DNA from: Lamellibrachia columna
Taxonomy: Eukaryota; Annelida; Polychaeta; Sabellida; Siboglinidae
Direction of reading: 5' to 3'
Length of the DNA: 64,000 bases
NCBI GenBank assembly: GCA_963662155.1
Contig: OY759268.1
Coordinates: 57,329,469 to 57,393,468, forward strand
Below the pieces are notes generated by a model. That model saw only the letters and a list, made by a program, of their open reading frames with translations. It made no database searches and had not been told where the DNA came from. Positions 35,867 through 47,633 of the stretch are shown piece after piece (positions within the stretch are counted from its first letter, which is position 1; every line of letters starts with the position of its first letter). The translations under genes and the position numbers were made by a program.

Positions 35867-36530
35867 ATATTATCAAATCAGTTGTTTGGCTCTAGGTGAT
35901 GTAGTTCTTAAGATATTCGAATAATAAGCTTTGTCGGGCGCCATCTTTCAAAATGGCGGATATATGAATGTCAACAAAGGTCAACATTAATACATGTGAA
36001 ATCGTTGTGTAAAAAAAACAAAAAATTTGACATCAACTGTGTGGCTCTAGGTTATGTAGTTAATAAGATATGGAATAATAACCTTTGATGGGTGCCATTT
36101 TAAAACATGGCGGATACATGAATGTCGGCGAAGGTCATATGTAACATATTTGAAATTGCTGCCCACAAATCTATACAAATTCATTCAAATAATGGCTGTA
36201 CGTGATGGAGTCGCTAAGATATCGTGACATTTGTATTGATGACCGCCATCTTTAAAAATGGCGGATGTGAATGTCGGAGAAGTTCAATAGCAAAATATAT
36301 GAAATCTTTGAACCCAAAAACCTATACACAGACATCAAAAGTATGGCGCTACGTGTCGCAGTTATTAAGATATGGTGAAATTTAATTTGGCGGCCATTAA
36401 AAAAATGGCTGCCTTCAGAACGCAGCATAATCTGGAGTGCCTCCAATCTTCAAAAGTATGGCTCTACGTGTCGCAGTTAATGGCTGCGAAATCCTCCATT
36501 CTTCAAAATGGTTCCCCTGGTTGTAGAATA
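35867..36530. repeat. Right TIR of the foldback-like transposon
   Basis: Four subunits with hairpins at about 35939, 36092, 36244 and 36391 (GCCAT...ATGGC), spaced about 150 bases apart. A 50-base segment at 36435-36490 repeats the GTATGGCTCTACGTGTCGCA block and has no partner in the left TIR. Confidence 0.8.
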
Positions 36531-37326
36531 CATGTGTAAGTTTCTTGCTTTTATTAAAAAGTGCACAATTCCGTCATTTATCTGCACATATCCGCTGGAC
36601 TATAGCAATACCAATAGTGTACCGCAATACCACACATACCGCACGCACGCACCCACAATACAAACAATATCAATGGTTTCTTCTTGTAATTGATTGTCAT
36701 GTACATTCAACATTTGGTGCTGCCCTGATTATTTATATGTATGTTGGAAACTCTAAATGATATGGAGGTGAGAATGACTTGAGGAAAAGTGTGGGAAGAA
36801 CTTATTACCTTTTATTTAGCTTTGATTTTGATATTTAATTTTATGAAGTTGGCAATATGCACATACACGTATTTAACATTGCCAACTGGTGCTAGACGAA
36901 GTGTCATTGATGAAATAAGTAATTACACTTATACTCTATATATATAACTGATAGTTGGTCTTACTATGCGACAAACCTTTCCGGCATGATTACAGAAATA
37001 TGTCGAACAGTTCAATGTGGAATTTCACATTGTTTTGCTTTGTACAATGTAATACATGTACTTCTTACTGATATTAACTCCCTTATTACCATGGATAATC
37101 CCACATATTGAAATTCCTTTTTCTTAAAGACAATTTGTATGTGATTCAAGCAATACTTTTTCTTGGTGTTGTTAGAAGTCAGCTTGGATGTCTGAAACAG
37201 ACTATTAGAGTTACTAAAACATTGTATTGTGCATATTTGAGAACACCACCATTAGAAACAGTATGTGTCCAGACAGTTGGAAGGCTTCTTTCTGGACAGC
37301 TGTCATTCCATACATTTATGTTTCAG
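36531..37326. other. Intron; nothing recognised
   Basis: AT-rich DNA between the transposon and exon e. Open frames lack recognisable content. Confidence 0.5.
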
Positions 37327-37678
37327 GAGCAACCCAATGCACCACCATCAACATCAAATGTACCACTGTCAACGTCAGATGTACCACCATCAACATCAGA
37401 TGCACCACCGTCAACGTCAGATGTACCACCGTCAACATCAGATGCACTACCGTCAACGTCAGATGTACCACCGTCAATGCCAGATACACCACCATCAACA
37501 TCAGATACACCACCATCAATGTCAGATGCACCACCATCAACGTCAGATGCACCACCATCAACATCAGATATGCCACAATCAACGTCAGATGCACTACCAT
37601 CAGCGTCTGATGCACCACCATCAAAGTCAGATGCACTACCGTCAATGTCAGATGCACCACCCTCAACATCAGGTGCAC
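37327..37678 (+). CDS. KEN-NLR gene exon e (Pro/Ser/Thr/Asp-rich repeat linker)
   Basis: The acceptor ATGTTTCAG precedes GAG CAA CCC, and the exon joins exon d in phase 0. The exon is almost wholly a 7-residue repeat, PPSTSD preceded by A/V/L/T/M, in about sixteen units, and ends at the donor CAC/GTATGT in phase 1. It would form a flexible, acidic, possibly O-glycosylated or phosphorylated stalk between the KEN and coiled-coil/NACHT parts. The repeat reads open on both strands, but only this frame is bounded by matching splice sites. Confidence 0.6.
37346..37670. repeat. 21-bp coding minisatellite
   Basis: The unit GTACCACCGTCAACATCAGA plus T is a multiple of three, so unit gain or loss does not break the reading frame of exon e. 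Confidence 0.9.
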
Positions 37679-38168
37679 GTATGTTCACTACTTGTAATAC
37701 CACAGGAAACTTGTGCCCATTTTAGAGTAATTAAGAAATTCAACAACAACTTTTTCAGAGTACACTAACCTAACCCTAGTACGACTTCACATTACTTTCT
37801 GCTGTAAAGAAATGACCAAAGTGTGATGTAATTCAGAAACATTGCTGTTGCTGATTTTCTGGTTGATGTCTGTGTGAATTGGTTGTACCAATCTGTAATA
37901 CAGCATTTAAGAATGGCCGTCCTATCCAATTGGAATGAACCTTTTGAAATAACTTTAATAGGATATATGTTGACAACATTGTCACACGTTTTGTTACAAC
38001 GGCAACGGCAACAATACCTTGTTATAAAACCTCATAGACAAGATATGTAATTGCATCAGTTTGTTAACAGCCAGGTTGTAGCAAAATGCATTTTTGATAC
38101 AGATGAAACCACTATATAATATTCATGTACATCTGATTGACACTGATACAAAATTATCTTTGTTTCAG

Positions 38169-38210
38169 GCCAAGTTCAGTGTCTTGAGTACCATTTGACT
38201 GGAACTGAAT
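38169..38210 (+). CDS. KEN-NLR gene exon f (short exon)
   Basis: A 42-base exon between TTGTTTCAG and AAT/GTAAGT. In the incoming phase 1 it reads RQVQCLEYHLTGTE and leaves phase 1, which fits exon g at 59600 across a 21.4-kb intron. Its small size makes it the least certain link. The other two frames contain a stop or do not fit exon e. Confidence 0.45.
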
Positions 38211-38848
38211 GTAAGTAAATAACTCTGTTGCAAAAGTTCAATCAATACTTTTGTAATATTTTGAAAGTATTATGTTATCGTATGGACGTATTTTATAAAC
38301 TGACTTGATCCTAGCTGTATGTATAAGCCCAGCATGTTATATCACTGCAAAGTTCTGTCAATTTAAGAATATTAATAAAATACAGCAAATACTTCATTTT
38401 GGAGTATGTGAACTCATGATACATGTATTACATTCTGAGGTCAAACATTTGGTGTGTGTGCGAATTGTATTACAAAATAGTGAAGTATAACAAGCTTATT
38501 AGTTATTGTATAATACGTCTACAGTTGATGTTGATGTGAATTGGTGGTGAAACTAATCACGCCAGACAAATCTGTAAAACATAATTTAAGTAACCCACGT
38601 GAGTGCCTCAACCTGATTAGAAATAGCTTTAATAGCACATCGTCCATGACACTCGGCTGGAAGATCATGATCAGCAGCTGCGAGACATTAAGACAGGTAT
38701 GTGGCCCATAGTGCAGTGTCACTCACAAGGCAGGCATTATGTGGATAATTAGATCACACGCAGCTGTTTCAGCGTTAATATCTTGAGCAAAATAAGTAAA
38801 GCCAAGTTGTTAGTTTCCACAGACACATTTGTGACATCTGCAAATAAC
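38211..38848. other. Intron before the left palindrome arm
   Basis: No gene or repeat recognised. Confidence 0.5.
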
Positions 38849-38864
38849 GTAATGTTACCTTTAT

Positions 38865-38975
38865 TTGTAACGGAGGGAGGGAGGGAGGGACAGAGAGAGA
38901 GAGAGAGGGAGATGGAGAGGGAGAGGGAGACGAAGACGGAGACAGAGACGGAGAGAGAGAGGGGGCATCGTGACG
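38865..38975 (+). repeat. Purine-rich (GGGA)/(GA) tract at the left arm edge
   Basis: GGGAGGGAGGGAGGGACAGA followed by GA and GACGGA repeats. The matching CT tract is at 59085-59186 in the right arm. Confidence 0.9.
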
Positions 38976-39021
38976 GTCTTCCTACTAGAGTTGGCAGACG
39001 TTCCGAAGCTGGGTCGCTAAA

Positions 39022-39866
39022 CTAGAAACCGACGTTGTCCGTGATACGCGCGTTCAGTGTGGCTGTTTCACATAAAACGCATCCGACATGTTGGCGACAG
39101 GTTTCCGTGACATCAGTAAGATGTTTGCGCCGTCGTGGAGGTGTTAGACTTTTGAGGCTAGGTTGTCTATTTTGCTTGGGCTTTAATTGCGAGCTTTGAG
39201 GCACAGTGTTTTTGTGTATTGTAGCCATAGTTTCAGCACCCGCTATTCTGCAGACATTGCATCAATGTCAGCGCAATGTGGTACGTTTCATCTGGCCACC
39301 GGGATGGTCTGACCAATGGTTGATTCCGGCGCTGACTTCAGAGCCTGTTCTACTGAGTTCCATCTCTCACTGATTGAGGCGTTCTTGTTGAGGACAAACA
39401 CCGATTCCGACACAAAGTCGCGGACCTGTTCGCAGTAGCCCTCGCTAGCCAACAATTCGGTGTTACATAGAACGCATTTTGACGAGAATATCTCCTCAAT
39501 TCTATCCCAAACATTGAAGATTCGCTTCTGTCAAGTTTGGCGATGAGCAGTCAACGATGTGCCAGTGTGTGATCGAGAGTCCGTTACTAGACATGAACAG
39601 TCAGCGATGTGCCAGTGTATGACAGAGATTCCGTTACTAGACATGTTATACGGCTGTCGGAAGATGACGAAATAGATCACGTGGTAAATGGGTATTATAT
39701 GACCTGTCTTCTTTATAAGTGGAAAGTCATAGAACCAGCAGAAGGACAAGTCTTTCCTCAACACACGGAGAACATTTCTCATATCCAGGTTAGTTGGAGG
39801 TGTCAAATCATCTTCTTCATCATCGTTGACGCTGGCGTCTTCATTGTCTTTCTCCTGATTTATCAT
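39022..39866 (-). pseudogene. Unrecognised coding-like remnant (left arm)
   Basis: On the minus strand the reading starts INQEKDNEDASVNDDEEDDL, then LDMRNVLRVLRKDL (39866-39770), a pattern seen near the C-terminus of pogo/Tigger-type transposases. Further on, ELLASEGYCEQVRDFVSESV and ERWNSVEQALKSAPEST (about 39500-39300) look like protein, and a basic 68-residue frame ends at 39022. No family can be assigned with confidence; a decayed transposon gene is likely. It is copied at 58186-59030. Confidence 0.3.
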
Positions 39867-40350
39867 TAATTATTTCACTAGTGCAATGATGGCATCAAAA
39901 CACTGATCTCTCTCACATTATTTCACTAGTGCAATGATGGCTTCGAAACACTGATCTCTCTCACATTATTTCATTAGTGCAATGATGGCTTCGAAACACT
40001 GATCTCTCTCACATTATTTCATTAGTGCAATGATGGCTTCGAAACACTGATCTCTCTCACATTATTTCATTAGTGCAATGATGGCTTCGAAACACTGATC
40101 TCTCTCACATTATTTCACTAGTGCAATGATGGCTTCGAAACACTGATCTCTCTCACATTATTTCATTAGTGCAATGATGGCTTCGAAACACTTATCTCTC
40201 TCACATTATTTCATTAGTGCAATGATGGCTTCGAAACACTGATCTCTCTCACATTATTTCACTAGTGCAATGATGGCTTCGAAACACTGATCTCTCTCAC
40301 ATTATTTCACTAGTGCAATGATGGCATCAAACCACTGATTTCTCTCACAT
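39866..40350. repeat. 48-bp minisatellite, about ten units (left arm)
   Basis: The unit ATTATTTCACTAGTGCAATG plus ATGGCTTCGAAACACTGATC TCTCTCAC repeats with few changes. The right arm has only about three units. Confidence 0.95.
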
Positions 40351-40499
40351 TATTTCATGTTTCAATGGCAGCTGTGATTATATTAATTGGCGTGTTTTAA
40401 TACAGCGGGAATAAGGAGTTACTCTACATCCTCCCAGAATGACGCACATTTTGATATACGAGCGGCTCCCTCGGCACTGCTATGTGCGCATCAGCTCTG

Positions 40500-40645
40500 T
40501 CTTGCTGTACTCGTGCGAGGCCTGCACCCTAACCGGCAAGACTGTACTCGTGCGACGCCTGCACCCTAACCGGCAAGATTGTACTCGTGCGAGGCCTGCA
40601 CCCTATCCGGATAGACTGTACTCGTGCCAGGCATGCACCCTAACC
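40500..40645. repeat. 36-bp minisatellite, about four units (left arm)
   Basis: Units contain CTCGTGCGAGGCCTGCACCC and TAACCGGCAAGACTGTA. The copy in the right arm is at about 57744-57890. Confidence 0.85.
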
Positions 40646-41742
40646 GGCAAGATCACGAGGAAGCTGTCAGTCTTCCGTGCATAATGTTTGACACATGTCT
40701 ACATATGCGACGAGGCGACAGCACTGCGGCAACGCTACAGACAAGACATCGTGCGGGTGGCGTCGCTGGTTTTGACTGGAGCCTGTGGAGGTCAGGCCTC
40801 AGTTAGACTTCTCGGTGTGTTACAGACGAATGTACGGCATAGTATGGTTGAACAATTCATATGATCTGACATGAGTGCATTTGAGCAGAGACATTGCTAG
40901 GTTTGCTGATGGAAGATGTTGAGAGTGAAATGGTGGATTTTTGTCCGCTAGGCTCATGTGCACTGTATAATTCGTGCCAATGTTGATCTACATTAACAGG
41001 TATCACACATACTGTGTATTTTGCAAGAGCTAGAAATGTCTACTTTTAACAAAACTCGATCAGAATGTCAGTGATGACAGCGGCAGGTAACTTTTTGATG
41101 GTCACGTTTTCTTATACTCAAACAAAATGTAAACATGACCAACAATGGGAAAATCAACTGTAGGCTGAACCCTATAGACTAGGCTCTATACTAGCAGTGC
41201 TTCTTAACCTATTTTAGGTCCCGGACCCCTTTGAGAATCTAAAGAAAGCTATGGAGTTCCCAGAAAATACATATAAACAGGAAGGAACTTGACGAAATAA
41301 TACATTTTTGCCTCCAGTTCACAGACCCCCTGAAGCCCTTCCATGGACCCCGACTCTAAACTAGACCATGGGATTCCTGACACATTCCATTGCACTACAC
41401 ACGTGCAACAGGTCAAATGGTCACATATTTCAGTCTTAGTTTGAAGTCAGCGTTAATTCCAAAGGCGTTGTCCTCAGCGGAAAGCAGAACTTAAGGAAAA
41501 GCAAACTTTAAAGATGGATATATTATATGTATGATTGAGTAAATAAAGTAACGACCACGAGTAAGTTACAAAGCTCGATAATTATTAAAAGAGAGAAGTA
41601 TTGGCGAGATATCACCGCCAAGCCGAAGCCAAGGTAAACGCGCGCGTTAGGTGTCATACACCACAACTTTTGCAAGGAGGACGGCATTAAAAAGAAATAT
41701 AACATTTTAAAATTGACAACTCTAAGTAGTGTGTGGGACCAA

Positions 41743-41945
41743 AAGAGACGGGGAGCGGATCACCAAACAAAACAGATGGGGAGTGGACCACCAAACAAAC
41801 CAGACGGGGAACGAACCACCAAACAAAACAGACGGGGAGCGGACCGTAAAACAAAACAGACGGGGAGCGGACCACCAAACAAAACAGACGGGGAACGGAC
41901 CACCGAACAAAATAGACGGGGAGAGGACCATCAAACAAACCGCAG
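41743..41945. repeat. 28-bp minisatellite, about seven units (left arm)
   Basis: The unit GGACCACCAAACAAAACAGA plus CGGGGAGC. The period is not a multiple of three, so open frames over it are artefacts. Confidence 0.9.
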
Positions 41946-42117
41946 ATATATGCTGATGTGGTCAATGGACATAATAATATAAGGATATAAATCTGAACTT
42001 TGAATGTCATAAATAATTTCCGCAGAATTATTTCAATCACTGCATATTCTATTTTGTCTCAAAGTCATCGACGTCATCTACGCCAAACAATCACTGCCCC
42101 AATCTAACATTTGCCCG

Positions 42118-42990
42118 ATTATTATGCCAGACACCAAACAGTTGGTCCTGGTGGTTCTTATGCCAGATACCAAACAGTTGGTCCTGGTGGTTCTTATGCC
42201 AGAAACCAAACAGTTGGTCCTGGTGGTTCTTATGCCAGAGACCAAACAGTTGGTCCCGGTGGTTCTTATGCCAGAGACGAAGCAGTTGGTCCCGGTGGTT
42301 CTTATGTCAGAGACCAAGCAGTTGGTCCTGGTGGTTCTTATGCCATATACCAAACAGTTGGCCTGGTGGTTCTTATGCCAGATACCAAACAGTTGGTCCT
42401 GGTGGTTCTTATGCCAGAGACCAAACAGTTGGTCCTGGTGGTTCTTATGCCAGAGACCAAACAGTTGGTCCCGGTGGTTCTTATGCCAGAGACGAAGCAG
42501 TTGGTCCCGGTGGTTCTTATGTCAGAGACCAAGCAGTTGGTCCTGGTGGTTCTTATGCCATATACCAAACAGTTGGCCTGGTGGTTCTTATGCCACAGAC
42601 CAAACAGTTGGCCTGGTGGTTCTTATGCCAGAGACCAAACAGTTGGCCTGGTGGTTCTTATGCCAGAGACCAAGCAGTTGGTCCTGGTGGTCCTTATGCC
42701 AGAGACCAAACAGTTGGTCGCGGTGGTTCCTATGCCAGATACCAAACAGTTGGTTCTGGTGGTTCTTATGCCAGAGACCAAACAGTTGGTCCTGGTGGTT
42801 CGTATGCCAGAGACCAAACAGTTGGTCCTGGTGGTTCGTATGCCAGAGACCAAGCAGTTGGTCCCCGTGGTTCTTATGTCAGAGACCAAGCAGTTCGTCC
42901 CGGTGGTTCTTATGCCAGAGACCAAGCAGTTCGTCCCGGTGGTTCTTATGCCAGAGACCAAACAGTTAGTCCTGGTGGTTCTTGGGTTTA
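42118..42990. repeat. 36-bp minisatellite, about 24 units (left arm)
   Basis: The unit GGTCCTGGTGGTTCTTATGC plus CAGAGACCAAACAGTT; a few units lack one to three bases. Higher-order repetition is visible (42290-42350 equals 42510-42570). Long open frames in three frames and on both strands come from the absence of stops in the unit. Confidence 0.95.
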
Positions 42991-43149
42991 AAGATACGCC
43001 TGGATATAGTGGGAAATTCAGCCTAGTCGGTGTTCGTGCATAATGACTAGCCGGCTTACGCTATAGACTAGGCGTTACGCTACATGGCTTAAGGCGTTAG
43101 TTCAGGTCCATACATACGGCCCCTGACCTTCCCTCTTCTTAACACTGGC

Positions 43150-43320
43150 TCTGAAACTTTCATATCAGTGTGGCATTGCAGCTTCAAAGGGAAATCAAAT
43201 TATTGGGTGGATTAGGAGAAATATAACATACAATGAAAAAATCTAATTATACCTCTGCATAAAACAATAGTTAGGCCTCATTTAGAGTACAGCATACAAG
43301 CTTGGAGACCATATCGTAAG
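43150..43320 (+). pseudogene. CR1-like LINE scrap (left arm)
   Basis: QCGIAASKGNQIIGWIRRNI-like sequence with the AIVRPHLEY-region, on the plus strand, ending where the minus-strand LINE 3' end begins. The right-arm copy is at 55069-55239. Confidence 0.7.
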
Positions 43321-43403
43321 ATTTAACAAGATTGCCATCTCAAACAACAAGTTCCAGATGGCAAGGTGGACAAGGCTTATTGAGAGTCCAACAATTTTCT
43401 CAT

Positions 43404-44252
43404 CTATGTGTGGCCCACCCTTATCAAATATCTGTCAATTCTATTTTTTTTAAACATATTCACACTACTAGCATTAACACAATCATTTGGCAGTTTGTTC
43501 CATTCATTTATCACCCTCTGTGAGAAAGAGTACTTTCTCATGTCCAACCTACACTGCTCCTTAACTAGTGCTGCTTTGTGTCCTCTGGTTCTACTGCCTT
43601 CTTTAAATTGGAAGAACATATTCCTCTCAACATCCTCATAACCGTTCACTATTTTAAATACTTCTATTTGGTCTCCTCTTAGTCTCCTGGTATCTAGTGT
43701 TGTCAAACCACATTGTAATAAGCGACTTTCGTAACTAAGGTCTCTCAATTCTGGAATCATTTTGGTGGCTCTTCGTTGTATTCTTTCTAGCTTTTCTATG
43801 TCCTTTTTACGATACGGCCTCCATGCTTGAATACAATATTCCAAATGAGGTCTAACTATTGCTTTGTACAGGGGTACAATTAGCTGTTTCTCCTTATACA
43901 TGATAGTTCTCCTAATTAGCCCTAGAATTTGATTTCCTTTTGAAGCCGCAATCCCACATTGCTCTGAAACTTTCATGTCAGCACTAAATATTACTCCTAA
44001 GTCCTTTTCTTGTGTGGTTCTACCTAGTACAGCATCCCCCATTTTATATTCTTTGTCCATGTTTCCATGTCCTATGTGTATACATTTGCACTTCCCAAAA
44101 TTGAATAACATTTGCCACTTTCTGACCATTTAACTAATTTATCTAGATCATCCTGTAAACTTTGTTTATCTGTATCATTTGTAACCTTTCTGAATACTTT
44201 TGTGTCATATGCAAATTTTTAGTACTTTGCTAGGTATGTCATCTTCTAGATC

Positions 44253-44320
<68 letters not shown>

Positions 44321-44900
44321 GTATAGGGCCTAATACTGATCCCTGTGGTACCCCACTCAAAACCGATTTCCAGTTTGAAATTTCACCGTCTACTATTACT
44401 CTCTGTCTTCTGTGTGTAAGCCACTTTTCTATCCAGTTGATTACATCATTACCTATGCCATGGGCTTTTAGTTTAAGTATTAATCTTTGATGTGGCACTT
44501 TATCGAAAGATTTCTGAAAATCTAAGTAGACAACATCCACTGGTGACCCGTCATCTACCCACTTGGTAATTTCTTCAAAAAAACACAAGAGACTGGTTAG
44601 ACATGACCTTGCTTTTAGGAATCCATGTTGAGATGTATTTATTAAATTATGTTTTACAAGGAATTCCACCATGTGGTCTCTAATTAATGTTTCGAGTAAT
44701 TTACATACAACTGATGTTAAACTCACTGGTCTGTAATGGTCTGGCTTGTTCCTCGATACCTTCTTAAATAGTGACGTAATGTTTGCTACTTTCCATTCTG
44801 AAGGAACTATTCCTTCTTCTAGTCACAAGTTAAACAATTTTGCAAGTGGTGTACTAATTTGCTCAACAATTTCCTTAAGCAGTTTTGGTGGTATCCCATC
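43404..44900 (-). pseudogene. LINE copy D reverse transcriptase (left arm)
   Basis: RT from the KSPGD-like fingers region through the palm and thumb to the GHT-stop tail. FADD is disrupted beside the AT expansion (KICI...TK). Closely related to LINE copy A, which has its AT tract at the same codons. Confidence 0.8.
44258..44312. repeat. (AT)n in LINE copy D (left arm)
   Basis: AT repeat at the FLIYINDL site of the RT; the right-arm tract at 54068-54134 is 8 bases longer. Confidence 0.95.
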
Positions 44901-45012
44901 ATCACCAGGTGATTTTTAACAAGATTTAACAAGATTTGCCATCCAAGTAAAAGGCCCAGATGGCAAGTGGACAAGGAAGCCATTGGCTTATCGAGAGTCC
45001 AACAATGTTCAT

Positions 45013-47610
45013 CTACTTATAACCCGCCCTCCTGAGGTATGTGTCAACCTTGTTTTTAAACATATTCGCGCTGCTAGCAGTTACACAATCTGTAGACAAT
45101 TTGTTCCATTCATTTATTGTCCTCTGTGAGAACGAGTGCTTCCTGATGTCCAATCTACATTGATCCTTTACTAATTTTACCTCAAGTCCTCTAGTTCTGC
45201 TTTCCTTCTTGAGTGAGAAAAAGATATTTCTATCAATATTTTCATACCCATTCAATATCTTAAAAACTTCAATCTGATCTCCTCTTAACCTCCTTGTCGC
45301 TAGAGTTGTTAAACCACATTCTTTGAGGCGTTCTTCATAACTAAGGTCTCTCAGTTCTGGAATCATTTTAGTTGCTCTCCTTTGTATGCGTTCAAGCGTA
45401 TATATATCCTTCTTATGATATGGTCTCCATGCTTGTATACAGTATTCTAAATGAGGTCTAACTATTGCTTTATAAAGAGGTATAATTAACTTTTTTCCCT
45501 TGTATGTTATGTTTATTCTAATCAATCCAATAATTTGATTATCCTTTGAAGCTGCAATACCACACTGCTCTGAAACTTTCATATCAGCGCTTTTTGGAAC
45601 TCCTAAGTCCTTTTCTTTTACAGTAGTACCCAGAACAGTATCTCCCATTTTATAGTTTACATTCAAGTTCCAATGTCCTGTATGTAGGCATTTACATTTC
45701 CCAAAATTGAACAACATCTGCCATTTCTCAGACCATTCCATGTATGTTTTGTAAATGTTGTTTATCACCATCAGTATTAACCTTTCTAAACAGTTTTGTG
45801 TCACCCGAAAATTACAGTACGTTACTTGTTATATTGTCGTCCAAGTCATTGATATATATTAAGAATAATATAGGATTTCTTCCAAAAAACATAATATATT
45901 TGTTAAGCATGACCTCGCTTTAAGGAATCCGTATTGAGACGAATTTAATAATTTATGCTTAACGAGGAAGTCCACCATATGGTCTTTAATTTACCTTTCT
46001 AATAATTTACAAATCACTGACGTTAAACTCACTGGTCTGTAATTCTCTGACTTATTTCTCGAACCCTTTTTAAATAATGGTATGATGTTTGCTTCTTTCC
46101 ATTCAAAAAACGGAACAACTCCCTCTATTAATGACAAGTTGAATACTATTGCAAGTGGTATACGGATTTGTTCTACTGTTTCCATTAGTAATTTTGGAGG
46201 AATCCCATCCACTCCCGGTGATTTGTTATCCATCCACTCCCGGTGATTTATTATCTTTCATCTTCTTAATTTTGTTTGCAATCATTACAGGAGTTACAAA
46301 TAACTGCCCTTAATGTTCTGATTTATTTCCCTCAAATTTAGTAAATGGAACTGGAAGTGAGCTGATATCTTCTGTGGTAAATACTGAGCTGAAATGCTCA
46401 TTCAGGACCTCTGCAAACCCCTCTGAAATTATGTTTCCCCTGTTGTTTTCCAGTGGTCCGACCTTATCTCAAACGTTCTGTTTACTCCTTACATAAGCAT
46501 AGAAACTCTTGCTGTATTTTTTTATATTACCTGCCAATTTTTTTTCAAAGGTTCTTTTAGATTTTCTAATTTCAGTTGTAGCTAGGTTAAGTGCCTCTTT
46601 GTAATTTGCATAGCTTTATCCTTTCTGGTACGCCTATAAACCCTCCACATAGTTTGCTTAAACACTAAAACAAGTGTTTCTTTCTAGACCGTTTTCCTTG
46701 TTTTTTCAAGGGAACAAATCGATGATACTCTCAATTTCATATTTTAGAATATTCCAACATTCAGTTGCGGTCTTTTTCATCAGCATGTTATTCCAATCTA
46801 GCTTTGCTAAGTATTTTCTCATTTCTTTATAGTTATCTATGTGGAAGTTTCTCCTATACGTTTTTTTATTTGTACTTTCTGATTTTACATTGATGTCAAA
46901 ATGTATTTGATTGTGGTCACTGTTACCCAATGGTTCATGTATTTTTACATTGTCCACTAATTCTTTTGTGATGATAAAACTATATCTAATACATTTTCTC
47001 CCATGGTTGGTTCTAGCACGTGCTGAGTAAGGAAGCTCTCCTGAATTAAAAATAAAAATTGTTGGTCCTCACCCCCTGTACTCTCTAGAGATTTCCATTG
47101 TTTGTGTCCATGGTTAAAATCTCCCATTATGATACATTCCCCTTTACTAACTTCCTTTATAGCATTTTGTATTTTTGTGTTATCCTCTTCGTTTATGTTT
47201 GGACTTCGGTAAACTAATCCAATAGTTAATTTTGAATTTCCTGAAACTATTTTGCACCAAACAGCTTCATCGTAATCTGCTTTGCTTTCTAATTTTATTT
47301 CATAAGCCTGAATAGATTCTTTAACATATAAAATAACTCCCCCTCCCCTTCTTCCTATTCGATCTCTCCTAAACATTACGTATCCTGTCAATCCTAATTC
47401 AGCATCTGTAATGTCTGTGTTGGCCCATGATTCGGTTATACCAATTATGTGAGGGTCAGTATCTTCTACCATAATGTTTAATCCGTTTTTCTCATTTACT
47501 ATACTCCTAGCATTTAAACACACGCATCTATAACCTGCTTCAGATATCTTTTTCGGACATTTTGTTATTAGTTTATCTGTACTAGTGGCCTCTTGTCCTG
47601 CTTGAGGCAT
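45013..47610 (-). pseudogene. LINE copy E ORF2 (left arm)
   Basis: Endonuclease motifs ITESWANTDITDAELG, GLVYRSPN, MGDFNHGH and, in the next frame, SDHNQIHF are present. RT fingers carry NKSPGVDGIPPKLL. The palm is missing most of the VDVVYLDFQKAFDK-to-FADD segment by deletion. The C-terminal frame 45013-45804 is intact to the RRAGYK-stop end. Confidence 0.85.
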
Positions 47611-47633
47611 CTCTAAGTAACCCCCCTGCGCTT

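Larger units (their letters stand above)
32661..36530 (-). mobile_element. Foldback-like DNA transposon with long subrepeated TIRs
   Basis: Long terminal inverted repeats (about 600-660 bp) flank a decayed minus-strand gene. The ends pair as TATTCTATATACCAAGGGAG (left) against TATTCTACAACCAGGGGAAC (right, reverse complement), followed by CCATTTT and GGAGG blocks. Each TIR is itself a series of about 150-bp subunits. A clean target duplication is not visible (CATC before, CATG after). Long TIRs with subrepeats recall Drosophila foldback/Galileo elements, but the gene inside is not of that kind. The element lies in an intron of the KEN-NLR gene. Confidence 0.75.
43321..44916 (-). mobile_element. 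CR1-like LINE copy D, 5'-truncated (left arm)
   Basis: The 3' hairpin and AGATTTAACAAGATT end lie at 43321-43345. The C-terminal and thumb frame is 43404-44129 (241 residues, intact), and the palm frame is 44205-44726 with [16 protein letters not shown] followed by an AT microsatellite at 44258-44312. The copy stops at 44916, within the SPGDDG-GIPPKLL region, where copy E begins with its 3' end. Confidence 0.85.

Noticed and set aside
32661..36530. Assignment of the foldback-like transposon to a named superfamily
   Set aside because: The gene family is recognised by pattern only, and no clean target duplication is visible, so Academ, P-like or other assignments would be guesses.
37316..37703. 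Minus-strand VDGGASD-repeat ORF
   Set aside because: Antisense of the coding PPSTSD minisatellite; only the plus frame has matching splice sites.
38783..39025. ORF with RERERE repeats at the left arm edge
   Set aside because: Translation of a GA-rich simple repeat; no domain on either side.
42078..43043. 280-310-residue ORFs in the palindrome arms as proteins
   Set aside because: The 36-bp unit lacks stops in several frames and both strands; no start context or domain supports a protein.
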